From Bacteroidota bacterium (GTDB taxonomy: Bacteria > Bacteroidota > Bacteroidia > NS11-12g > UBA9320): a DNA stretch of 64,000 bases. The first letter of the stretch is position 1; the number at the start of each line of letters is the position of its first letter. The stretch is from NCBI GenBank assembly GCA_016124755.1, contig WGNA01000003.1, positions 62,001 to 126,000 of the forward strand, read 5' to 3'. Made by a program: the position numbers and the translations under genes. The notes below the pieces were generated by a model. It did no database searches and had not been told where the DNA came from. It was given only the letters and a program-made list of their open reading frames with translations. This document shows positions 1 through 8,978 of the stretch, piece after piece.

Positions 1-3000
1 TCTGCATTTTATAATGATTCGATTGATGCATCCGACTGGGGACGATATAATGTACGACTGGTAGCGACAGATCTGTATGGCTGCACAGATACGATAATTA
101 AAAATGATTTTGTTCGGGTAACTCCCATTAGCCCGAGTTTTAAAAGTGATCAGCACATTGGATGTGTTGATGAACTAATTACCGTTAAAAGTTCAACTCC
201 GGCCAGTTCTTATTTATCGAAGGATACATTTTACTGGCAGCTCTTCGACACCAACGGAATGGATGTTTTGTACACCGGAAGCGGAAGTAAGTTCACGCAT
301 ACTTTCGACAAACCCGGGAAGTATGATGTTAAGATGTGGGCCGGTAATTCAATCGGTTGTTTTGATTCCGTTCTTCGAGAGAAATACATTGAAATTGTTA
401 AACCGGAAATTGATTTCAGGATTACCGATTCAACGCTCTGCAAATTATCCGATACGCTTGAAATAAATGTTTTCACTACGCCGCGTTCGGCACCATTTGA
501 ATTTGCCTATGACCTGTACTCTCCGTCGGTTAGCAAAACTCTTCACTTCGATTTTGACTCGTCCCGAAGACTTTTCGAAATGCCGCAGTTGCCGTATGGT
601 GCTTACAATCTGAGATACATTCACCGCATTAATAACGGTTGTTACGACACTATTATAAAACCCGATTTTATTTATTTAAACGGAATAGACGGAGATATAG
701 AAATCGGATCCGATAATGTTTGCAATGGCGATACGGTTAAACCTTCCTTCGTTATTAAAAGCAATTATCATTATCCGGAAACCGAAGATTCGCTTACGTA
801 TCAATGGTGGTCAACCCCCTCCGTAGCTGATTCATTATCGCTAAATTTAATTTCTTCGAATCCGGAATTTCAATTGAGTTCCGTTAGAACCTACAAAATC
901 AGAAATGAAGTTTCAAATTCATCGGGGTGCGTCTCTAATTTCCATACAGATAAAATAAATGTAGGGGTTAAAGCCGCTTCTGAAGTATCGGCAAACATCA
1001 CATGTTCGTCTGATACGGTGTGGCTTATCAACCGTTCCGAACTGAATCCGACATCTGTCCATTGGAAAATATCGGGTGCAAATTCCGGTGAATTTGAATA
1101 CCGCGAATTGAATCTGGATTCGGCGATGTTTATTCCTAAAAGTCAGGATGAATTCTTTTTGGAAATGGTAGCCGGGAAAAATGGCCGGTGTTTCGATTCC
1201 ACTTTTAATGTTGTTAAGTCGGTAATTGTTAAAAGTAATTTTTCCTTAATTGATTCTAATCTGTATTGCGCCCCCGTTTATACCCAATTCAGCACAACCA
1301 GTGAAAATGCAGACACTTTTTTCTGGGATTTCGGAGATGGCAGTAAAGTAAAAACCACCGATAAAAATATTGCTAACATTTACCAGCGAAATACCGGAAA
1401 CGGCGCCGGTTTCGATGTTCAGTTAATTTCTAAAAGTTATTTGGGATGTTCAGATACCATTCGCAAACGAGGTATTGTTGAAATTTCGGGACCGGTAGGA
1501 ACCTTTAATATTTCTCATATCAAAGGATGCGAACCTTTAGATGTTAAACTAAAAAATGAAGGCAACAGCTTCTCCCGTTTTTTCCTGAATTATAGAGATG
1601 GAAGTCCTTTGGATTCTGTCAATTTTAAAAATCATATTTATAAAGTTAATAACGGGAAAGACCTCCAACGCTTCATTCCTTCTGTTTATGTTATTGATAA
1701 TTTCGGATGTTCGGCTGTGTATGAATCACCCGATACCGTGATTGTTTATAAGCGGCCGGTTGCAGCCAAATTACCTACGAATCTCGACAATTGTGAACCC
1801 GCCCGAATTAATATTTCGGTTCCCAAAAGCAAACTCATTTACTCGTGGCGATTAGACGATAATGTTGTTGGTACAGACACAAATATTAATCTGGATAAAA
1901 TAAAATCTGGTTCTCATGCACTCGAATTAGTTGTCCGAAATTCACACGCTTGCAGTGATTCATCCAAAACACCTTTCGTAGTGTTCGGACTCCCAAAAGT
2001 TGAAATTACCACCGAAACTTTCTGCCTGAACAAAAGTTCTGTTTTACATTCAAACAATCTCAGTTCAAATAAGATCGTATCGTGGAACTGGTCGGTGGAT
2101 TCACTTACCATGAAAACCAGCACGGATCAGGTGAATTATGTTTTTGCAAACGGGGGGAATAAAGAAGTTAAACTACTGGTAGAAGATGAACATCAGTGTC
2201 TCGCTTCAACCACTAAATCTTTTAAAATAAATACATCCGATGATATCCCGAAAGGCGTAATAGAATCGGTGAGTTTCACAGATATTAATAGTCTTCGCAT
2301 CTACTTCCCGCACGTAACCGGTGAACAGTTGGTTTTAAGTACGATTAAAGGAAGTCTCGGAGATATTATAGAAGAATTTACTCCAAACTCAACCAACATG
2401 GTCGAGATTCCACCCGGACAGGTTTCCTGGTCCGAGTGTTACTCTTTGTTCCATTCAGACGAATGCGGTAACGAAGGGCTGGTTTCGGGTTATCATTGCC
2501 CCCTGATCTTGTCGCTTTCCAAACCTCAGCCCTTTACACTGCAACTCGACTGGAATTCTTATGGCGGATGGGATGGCATCGATGGTTATGTCATCTACCG
2601 GAAAGTGAACAACGGGAACTTCGAATTGTACCAGACGGTTCCCGGCTATGTTCACACATTTTCAGATGTTTCTCTTTGCGACGATGTATATCATTATTAC
2701 ATCGAAGCCCACTACAATTCACTCATCTCTCAATCGAACCGCGAAAGCGATAAGCCCGATTACAACTTTCACGAGATGCCCGTAAACATTAAAACCGTAA
2801 GTGTGAACAATGAACAAATTGAAGTAAAATGGTTCGCTTCCATTTATGAAAATACGAACAGCTACGAATTGCTGAAATACGATTCAACCGGACTCAATCT
2901 TTTGGAAAGAATAACGGTTGACCCGAACTCAACTTCAATCACCGATAACAATGTAAGTGTCGATCAGATGTCGTATCGGTACAAGGTAAACACAACCGAT

Positions 3001-3606
3001 TTATGCGGTTATAAAAGCCCGGACGGACTTCCTGGTAAATCCATTTTACTCGGTGCCGAATACATCGATCACACAGCACTTCTGCACTGGAATGAATACG
3101 ACCGATGGTTCGACGGCGTGGAGAAATACGAAGTTCAGATTCAAACAGAAGAGGGTTATAAAACGCTCGCGGAAATTGACGGATCACAACTCTATTTTAA
3201 TGACACAGAATTACACGATGCGGTAAACGGCGAACATTGTTACCGCATAATTGCACATTCATTTACCGGAGATATAAGTGTTTCTAATGAAGTGTGTGTG
3301 CACGGCGAATCCATTCTGTGGATTCCCAATGCATTTTCCCCGAATGAAGACGATTTAAACACTTTATTCAAACCCACAGCTCACTTTATGAAAATTATTG
3401 ACAACGGATCGTATGAAACGTATGAAATGACGATCTACAATCGCTGGGGTCAACTGCTTTTTACCACTAAGGAATTCAACGAAGGCTGGGATGGAACCTA
3501 CGAATCCCGGGCTTGTCCTCCCGAAACCTATATGTACAGGATTCGGGCAAAAGGACTCGATAATGTTATTTACAATCACACAGGTTATGTTAGGCTGATG
3601 AGGTAA
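1..3606 (+). CDS. Giant secreted PKD/FnIII protein with type B T9SS sorting domain (5' partial)
   Basis: The reading frame is open from base 1, so the N-terminus lies outside the window; about 1200 residues are visible. PKD-like modules rich in paired Cys fill most of it, the clearest with the core FFWDFGDGS near base 1318. Two fibronectin III-like stretches follow (GYVIYRKVNNG near 2583; another about 3060-3290). The last roughly 95 residues form a gliding-type (type B, CHU_C) C-terminal domain: WIPNAFSPNEDD, then YNRWGQLLF, GWDGT and a C-terminal YVRLMR. Such proteins are exported by Sec and the type IX system and fixed to or released from the cell surface. Adhesion or gliding is only an inference. 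A strong terminator follows directly. Confidence 0.88.
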   Translation, partial: SAFYNDSIDASDWGRYNVRLVATDLYGCTDTIIKNDFVRVTPISPSFKSDQHIGCVDELITVKSSTPASSYLSKDTFYWQLFDTNGMDVLYTGSGSKFTHTFDKPGKYDVKMWAGNSIGCFDSVLREKYIEIVKPEIDFRITDSTLCKLSDTLEINVFTTPRSAPFEFAYDLYSPSVSKTLHFDFDSSRRLFEMPQLPYGAYNLRYIHRINNGCYDTIIKPDFIYLNGIDGDIEIGSDNVCNGDTVKPSFVIKSNYHYPETEDSLTYQWWSTPSVADSLSLNLISSNPEFQLSSVRTYKIRNEVSNSSGCVSNFHTDKINVGVKAASEVSANITCSSDTVWLINRSELNPTSVHWKISGANSGEFEYRELNLDSAMFIPKSQDEFFLEMVAGKNGRCFDSTFNVVKSVIVKSNFSLIDSNLYCAPVYTQFSTTSENADTFFWDFGDGSKVKTTDKNIANIYQRNTGNGAGFDVQLISKSYLGCSDTIRKRGIVEISGPVGTFNISHIKGCEPLDVKLKNEGNSFSRFFLNYRDGSPLDSVNFKNHIYKVNNGKDLQRFIPSVYVIDNFGCSAVYESPDTVIVYKRPVAAKLPTNLDNCEPARINISVPKSKLIYSWRLDDNVVGTDTNINLDKIKSGSHALELVVRNSHACSDSSKTPFVVFGLPKVEITTETFCLNKSSVLHSNNLSSNKIVSWNWSVDSLTMKTSTDQVNYVFANGGNKEVKLLVEDEHQCLASTTKSFKINTSDDIPKGVIESVSFTDINSLRIYFPHVTGEQLVLSTIKGSLGDIIEEFTPNSTNMVEIPPGQVSWSECYSLFHSDECGNEGLVSGYHCPLILSLSKPQPFTLQLDWNSYGGWDGIDGYVIYRKVNNGNFELYQTVPGYVHTFSDVSLCDDVYHYYIEAHYNSLISQSNRESDKPDYNFHEMPVNIKTVSVNNEQIEVKWFASIYENTNSYELLKYDSTGLNLLERITVDPNSTSITDNNVSVDQMSYRYKVNTTDLCGYKSPDGLPGKSILLGAEYIDHTALLHWNEYDRWFDGVEKYEVQIQTEEGYKTLAEIDGSQLYFNDTELHDAVNGEHCYRIIAHSFTGDISVSNEVCVHGESILWIPNAFSPNEDDLNTLFKPTAHFMKIIDNGSYETYEMTIYNRWGQLLFTTKEFNEGWDGTYESRACPPETYMYRIRAKGLDNVIYNHTGYVRLMR

Positions 3607-3618
3607 AACTCTCAGAAG

Positions 3619-3649
3619 GCAGCCGGTCGGGAGACCGGCTGTTTTTTTT
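3619..3649 (+). terminator. Rho-independent terminator after the first PKD protein
   Basis: AGCCGGTC (3621-3628) pairs perfectly with GACCGGCT (3633-3640) around a GGGA loop, and eight T follow at 3642-3649. It sits 13 nt after the stop codon. Confidence 0.93.
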
Positions 3650-3669
3650 AACCCATGCTTCTGATTGTG

Positions 3670-3677
3670 TATGTTTG
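3670..3677 (+). promoter_or_regulatory. Bacteroidota -7 promoter element for ffh
   Basis: TATGTTTG matches the TAnnTTTG element exactly and lies 19 nt before the ffh ATG. The -33 region falls in the T-rich tail of the preceding terminator and is only weakly matched (TTTA). Confidence 0.6.
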
Positions 3678-3695
3678 CGGCAAGTTTTTTAATTC

Positions 3696-5024
3696 ATGTT
3701 TGAGAACCTCTCCGGTAAATTAGATAAGGCATTTCAGACCCTGAAAGGTCAGGGCAGAATCTCTGAAATTAACGTTGCTGAAACCGTTAAGGAAATTCGT
3801 CGCGCATTAGTTGACGCCGACGTAAACTTTAAGATAGCTAAAGACTTCACGAATACGGTTCGGGAAAAGGCATTGGGCCAGAATGTACTCACGAGTGTAT
3901 CTCCCGGTCAGTTAATGACGAAGATTGTTTATGATGAACTAAAGGATCTTCTTGGAGGTGCAACCCACGAAATCAATTTAAAGGGAGAACCTGCAATTAT
4001 TCTGATAGCGGGTTTACAGGGATCCGGGAAAACCACGTTTTCGGGCAAACTCGCCAAACTCATTAAATCCAAAGGACGACGGCCATTACTCGTTGCCGGT
4101 GATGTGTATCGCCCGGCTGCGGTTGATCAGTTGACGGTGTTATCAGAACAGGTTGGTGTAGATATTTACAAAGAACCCGGGAATACCAATCCGGTTGAAA
4201 TTGCTAAAAATGCCATCAGTCACGCCCGTGGAAATAAATACAACGTTGTAATCATCGATACCGCCGGACGACTCAGCGTTGATCAGGAAATGATGGATGA
4301 GATCAGCCGGATCAAATCTGCGGTAAAACCGAATGAGATTCTGTTTGTGGTCGATTCCATGACCGGTCAGGATGCGGTTAATACAGCAAAAGCATTCAAC
4401 GATGTTCTCGATTTTTCGGGTGTTGTTCTTACCAAATTAGACGGTGATACCCGGGGTGGTGCGGCACTTTCTATAAAAAGTGTTGTGCACAAACCCATCA
4501 AGTTTGTGAGCAATGGTGAAAAGATGGATGCCATTTCTGTCTTTCACCCCGATCGTATGGCGAATCGAATTCTGGGAATGGGCGACATCGTTTCGCTCGT
4601 TGAAAAAGCTCAGGATGCATACGATCAGGAAGAAGCGGAAAAACTTCAGAGAAAGATCCGAAAGAACCAGTTCAACTTCGAAGACTTCATTAAACAATTA
4701 GATCAGATCAAAAAGATGGGGAACATCAAGGATCTTATGGGAATGATACCGGGAGTTGGAAAGGCCATAAAAGACATCGATATTTCAGACGATGCTTTTC
4801 AGGGAGTTGAATCAATCATCAAATCCATGACCCCTTTTGAGCGCCAGAATCCGGATGTGATCGACGGCTCAAGAAGAAAGCGCATTGCCACCGGAAGCGG
4901 AACCTCCGTAACTGAGGTGAATAAACTGATGAAGCAGTTTGAGGAAATGCGAAAAATGATGAAGACCTTCAACAAGATGAGGCCGAGCGGCAGAATGCCG
5001 AACATGCCGAATCTGAGAAGGTAG
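3696..5024 (+). CDS. ffh: Signal recognition particle protein Ffh (SRP54)
   Basis: GTPase that binds SRP RNA and signal sequences and delivers nascent membrane proteins to FtsY and SecYEG. The order is N domain (residues 1-90), G domain with P-loop GLQGSGKTT (about residue 104), DTAGR (about 187) and TKLDG (about 245), then a Met-rich M domain ending NKMRPSGRMPNMPNLRR. At 442 residues it has the normal bacterial length. The ATG lies 19 nt after an exact TAnnTTTG element. It is a single housekeeping gene placed between two giant secreted-protein genes, with no sign of cotranscription with either. Confidence 0.98.
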   Translation: MFENLSGKLDKAFQTLKGQGRISEINVAETVKEIRRALVDADVNFKIAKDFTNTVREKALGQNVLTSVSPGQLMTKIVYDELKDLLGGATHEINLKGEPAIILIAGLQGSGKTTFSGKLAKLIKSKGRRPLLVAGDVYRPAAVDQLTVLSEQVGVDIYKEPGNTNPVEIAKNAISHARGNKYNVVIIDTAGRLSVDQEMMDEISRIKSAVKPNEILFVVDSMTGQDAVNTAKAFNDVLDFSGVVLTKLDGDTRGGAALSIKSVVHKPIKFVSNGEKMDAISVFHPDRMANRILGMGDIVSLVEKAQDAYDQEEAEKLQRKIRKNQFNFEDFIKQLDQIKKMGNIKDLMGMIPGVGKAIKDIDISDDAFQGVESIIKSMTPFERQNPDVIDGSRRKRIATGSGTSVTEVNKLMKQFEEMRKMMKTFNKMRPSGRMPNMPNLRR

Positions 5025-5063
5025 TTCTCTCTTTCCGCCAGAAAACGGATGGCGCGAATTAAT

Positions 5064-5071
5064 TACATTTG
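5064..5071 (+). promoter_or_regulatory. Possible -7 element upstream of the second PKD protein
   Basis: TACATTTG is an exact TAnnTTTG match, 73 nt before the ATG at 5144. I see no good TTTG at the expected -33 distance, so support is moderate. Confidence 0.4.
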
Positions 5072-5143
5072 ATTCCTGAAGAGCGGTGATCTCACAACCC
5101 CGGTAATAAGGGTTTACATGCTGTTTATTGCTCACAAAAAACC

Positions 5144-8100
5144 ATGCAGTTGTGCCGTGTTTTAAGGAGCACATTGTTGCTGATATTCTTTGCTCCGGCA
5201 ATTACCGGTTTCGGGCAGGACATTGTCTTTTCCGAAGACTTTGAAATTCCGCCTCAACTGCGCTGGAAACAAACCGTTGTTAAAGGCAATCTCGCATTCG
5301 ACACTTTTCAGTTTACATCCGGTTACTATCTTCCGTCTCCGCCAATACAAGGACAATTCGCTCTTTTCGATGTTTACCGCTCCGGCAAACGCGAAGGCTC
5401 CAATGGCGATGGTTCCACCGAATTCACATTTCTTAAAAGTCCGGATATTCCGGTGCGAACCGGTACGCGTGTTCACCTTGCTTTCGACTACTTCCTGATC
5501 AGGCTCAGAACCCCGACATTCAGGCTTGACGCTTCTCCGGACAACGGAAAAACCTGGCAGCCGGTTTGGGCCGACAGTTCAGGAACCGTATTAACGCGAC
5601 ACACAGATGTTCGTCTGGATCCGTTGTTTCCGGCATCACACAATTTGCAGTTCCGATTCTCTTGGCAAACCTCCGACACCTTTGTTCATCAGGGCTATGT
5701 GCTACTCGACAACGTAGTTCTTTATTATAAAAGACCCGATGATGTTGCGGTTGATCTTTCGGCAATACAATCCGGGATTTGTTCAAACGACTCCCTCTCC
5801 TATTCTGTTCAGATCAGCAATCAGGGAACTCTCCCCGCGAATAATGTGGAAGTGAGAACCGTAATTAAAAACGGGCCTTCCGTTGTTGCTGATTTTAGAG
5901 ACACAATCAGTCATCTCAATTCCGGTGATACCGCAGAACTGAAGAAAATATTCAAGCCCAAACAAACGGGCAATTTTACCTTTAGTTCTTTTATTACTAA
6001 AAAGGATTCGGTTCCGGCGAATGATACATCGGTATTGATGATACCCGTCGGCAGCCAACCTTCAAACGCAACCACGTACGACGGATCAAGATGCGGAAAA
6101 GGACCCGTATGGCTTGGAGCTTCTTCATCCGATACCATTTTTTGGTTTACTAAAACCGGAAAAATCAGAGGATCGGGAGCGACCTTCAAAACCGATTCCT
6201 TAACAGCAACCGACACATTTCAGGCAAAGTCAGGAGTGATTTTCAAACAGGAAATCAGTTCGTTTCAGGGACCTTATCGATTCAGCAATCAAACCGACGG
6301 AGGATCATACGTAGAATTGATTGCCAATCATGAAATACGCATCACCGGGATTTACCAACACTTTGCACAGTCTGGAGATTCTGCCAACAGTAAGATCTAT
6401 GTTCACCGGGGTGCGTTGAGTGGAACCGAAAGACAAAATACCCTTTGGACACTGCATCAATCGCAAAAAATAAAAACCTCTTCATGGGGAAATTACACGT
6501 TCATTCCTTTCACCCCGATCTATTTAAACCCCGGAGATACACTGTCTCTTTACATTTCATTTGAAGGCAATGTCGAATTCACTTTTAAGAAAACCGAGTA
6601 CGCGCATTCCAACGATCTGATCTCCATTCGGTGTCCTTCGGTTAACAACAAGAGTTTCTCACAGGGCGGGGTTCTTTATACTCCCTACAGTTGGGATGGA
6701 AAAATAGCTTTTGAAACTTATTGTCTCTCGTCGTCTTCTCCGGCAATAGCGCACATTAGTCCCAAACCCAGGGGAAGCTCAATACAGGCCGGAGTAAATT
6801 TTCCCGGAATACCGAAGGAAGGAACTTTCTCCATTCCGGATGAGGCAACCATTCGCGATTCTGTTCGGTATCTGATTTATCCACCAACAGGAAAAACCTT
6901 CAACAACTTTCCCGATAAATGGTCAGTTACCGGATGGGAAATTCGGGACGAAAACAATCAGGACGTTACTTCCAAACTAAAGGTTTCGGTGGCGAAATCC
7001 GGATTTGTCTATTTGCTGATCGCTCCGGACTCTATTTGGCTCAATAAAAAATTAATGATTGCAGCCACCCTTAAAGATCATAGTATGAACTGTGATACCT
7101 TTTTACAAAGATGGTTTCGGTGGTCGGCGCCTCCCAAACCGGACTTTAAAATCGGAGCTGCATGTGTGAATGCTCCGGTTACTTTTACGGATATTTCGGC
7201 CGGAGGAAAATCGGTTTTTTGGAAATTCGATGATGGATTAACCGACACAAGCCGAATTACCGAACACACTTTTACCAAGACAAAAACATACAACGTAACT
7301 CTGATCAGTCAGAATCTTTACGGGCTAAAAGACTCGATCAAGAAATCAATAACAGTTCATCTTTTCCCCGGATCGTCTATTCGAGCAGTTCATTCGTGTC
7401 TGGGAATTCCCGCTGAAATTCAGAATGCCAGCACCAATGCCGGAGTTACACAGAGCTATTACGTTTGGTTGTTCGGATCCGACACTATCTTTAAATCCGA
7501 TGTTCCGAGCTCGTTTCCTTATAAGTTTTCAACTGCAGGAATTCATCAGGTAAAATTGGTCAGCAACAATCACGGATGCATAGATTCGGCAACAAAAAAT
7601 ATCTTTCAATTTGAAAATCCGAATGCTTCGTTTTTGCATTTTGGAACTTGCCAGTTCGATTCGTTTCACATCCAGAACACAAGCACCATTGCTAATTCCG
7701 ATAAATTGGGTTTTCGCTGGTTGATCGATAATAAGACATTCAGCACCTTACAAAATCCGAATGGAATTCATCAGGAAAGCGGGCCGCATAAAATCTCGCT
7801 GATTGTAACCTCAGAATTCAATTGTGCCGACACGGCATTTTCGAACATCACCATTTTGCCCTCCGTAAAAGCAGCCTTTCAGGTTGGTTTGGCGTGCAAA
7901 AATGATTCTACGCGCTTTACCAATTTTAGCATTAATCCTTCCTCAACTTCAGTCACCTACTTCTGGGATTTCGGAGACGGTAAATTGTCTTCTAAGTTTA
8001 GTCCGCATCATTATTTCGATAAGCTGGGCGATCAACGGGTTACGCTCACGGCTGTTTGCAATAATGGCTGTAAAACCAGTTTCGATACGAATGTGATTGT

Positions 8101-8872
8101 GCGGGTTCATCCCGATGCACACTTTCAGGTCGATGATGTTTGTGCGGGAGAAACGGTGAGTTTCGTGAATCAGAGCAAACTTGAAAATAAAATTCTCCAG
8201 TATCTCTGGTATTTCGGAGACGGGGACAGTTCGGTTCTGCATTCCCCGACACACATTTATCAGACAAATGAAGCTTCCACCTATGTGGTAAGACTCAAGG
8301 TTTATACGGCAGATGAACAATGCACCGACGAATTTGCCGATGCGATTGAAGTTCATGAAATTCCATCGTGCGACTTTGGATATATTCGGAATATTAACGA
8401 TTCTCTCACCTATCAGTTTTACGCCCGAGACAGCAGCATAATTAATTACACGTGGGCATTTGGAGGAGGTGGGATGTCTTCCGAGGAACGACCGGTTCAC
8501 ACTTTTCAGGACACCAATTCTTACGTGATAACACTTTTCGCTGCCAATAAATACGGATGTCGGTGCACTGCCGATATTCAGATTACTCCGGGATCTTCAG
8601 GTATTGAAAAATTCAGCAACTCATTTATTTCGGTTTACCCCAATCCAACAAAAGGAAAGTTTTTCATCCGAACTTTAATACCACTGAAAATTGAATCCGT
8701 TCTTTTATTTAACGCAACCGGTCAAAGACTAACAGCCGAAATCAGCAACATAAATGATACGGTAATTGAAATTCACATTCCGGATCCGTATAAGAATTCC
8801 GGATTTGTATTAGCGGAAATAAAAACAACTGCCGGTGTATTCCACTACCGGATCGTGGTTCAGAGTCCCTGA
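5144..8872 (+). CDS. Giant secreted multi-PKD protein with type A T9SS sorting domain
   Basis: 1242 residues. The signal peptide STLLLIFFAPAITGFGQ is near the N-terminus and the mature chain starts near DIVFSEDFE. An N-terminal jelly-roll (choice-of-anchor-like) region covers about residues 25-200, followed by CARDB-like and Ig-like segments. Residues about 538-655 form a region shared with the genes at 8979 and 40926 (AGVNFPGIPKEGTF, then PPTGKTF and KWSVTGW). PKD modules follow, with cores FWKFDDG, FWDFGDG and LWYFGDGDS. The C-terminus is a type A sorting domain starting VYPNPTKGKFFIRT (about residue 1163). Predicted to be exported by Sec plus type IX secretion and anchored at the surface; the ligand is unknown. 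The next gene is a paralogue 106 nt downstream. Confidence 0.9.
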   Translation: MQLCRVLRSTLLLIFFAPAITGFGQDIVFSEDFEIPPQLRWKQTVVKGNLAFDTFQFTSGYYLPSPPIQGQFALFDVYRSGKREGSNGDGSTEFTFLKSPDIPVRTGTRVHLAFDYFLIRLRTPTFRLDASPDNGKTWQPVWADSSGTVLTRHTDVRLDPLFPASHNLQFRFSWQTSDTFVHQGYVLLDNVVLYYKRPDDVAVDLSAIQSGICSNDSLSYSVQISNQGTLPANNVEVRTVIKNGPSVVADFRDTISHLNSGDTAELKKIFKPKQTGNFTFSSFITKKDSVPANDTSVLMIPVGSQPSNATTYDGSRCGKGPVWLGASSSDTIFWFTKTGKIRGSGATFKTDSLTATDTFQAKSGVIFKQEISSFQGPYRFSNQTDGGSYVELIANHEIRITGIYQHFAQSGDSANSKIYVHRGALSGTERQNTLWTLHQSQKIKTSSWGNYTFIPFTPIYLNPGDTLSLYISFEGNVEFTFKKTEYAHSNDLISIRCPSVNNKSFSQGGVLYTPYSWDGKIAFETYCLSSSSPAIAHISPKPRGSSIQAGVNFPGIPKEGTFSIPDEATIRDSVRYLIYPPTGKTFNNFPDKWSVTGWEIRDENNQDVTSKLKVSVAKSGFVYLLIAPDSIWLNKKLMIAATLKDHSMNCDTFLQRWFRWSAPPKPDFKIGAACVNAPVTFTDISAGGKSVFWKFDDGLTDTSRITEHTFTKTKTYNVTLISQNLYGLKDSIKKSITVHLFPGSSIRAVHSCLGIPAEIQNASTNAGVTQSYYVWLFGSDTIFKSDVPSSFPYKFSTAGIHQVKLVSNNHGCIDSATKNIFQFENPNASFLHFGTCQFDSFHIQNTSTIANSDKLGFRWLIDNKTFSTLQNPNGIHQESGPHKISLIVTSEFNCADTAFSNITILPSVKAAFQVGLACKNDSTRFTNFSINPSSTSVTYFWDFGDGKLSSKFSPHHYFDKLGDQRVTLTAVCNNGCKTSFDTNVIVRVHPDAHFQVDDVCAGETVSFVNQSKLENKILQYLWYFGDGDSSVLHSPTHIYQTNEASTYVVRLKVYTADEQCTDEFADAIEVHEIPSCDFGYIRNINDSLTYQFYARDSSIINYTWAFGGGGMSSEERPVHTFQDTNSYVITLFAANKYGCRCTADIQITPGSSGIEKFSNSFISVYPNPTKGKFFIRTLIPLKIESVLLFNATGQRLTAEISNINDTVIEIHIPDPYKNSGFVLAEIKTTAGVFHYRIVVQSP

Positions 8873-8924
8873 TAACAGCAGATAAATCGCCTTTAAATTT
8901 CAACACAAACGAAGTGATTTCAAC

Positions 8925-8954
8925 TTGTGTTTTCCGGGATATATTTTACCTTCG
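8925..8954 (+). promoter_or_regulatory. Promoter of the third PKD protein
   Basis: TTG at 8925-8927, a 19-nt spacer, then TACCTTCG (TAnnTTTG with one change) at 8947-8954. The predicted start of transcription is about 8959, leaving a short leader before the ATG at 8979. The longer open frame starting at 8925 would begin inside this promoter. Confidence 0.6.
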
Positions 8955-8978
8955 GGTATCCTGAGAATTGTTGAATCT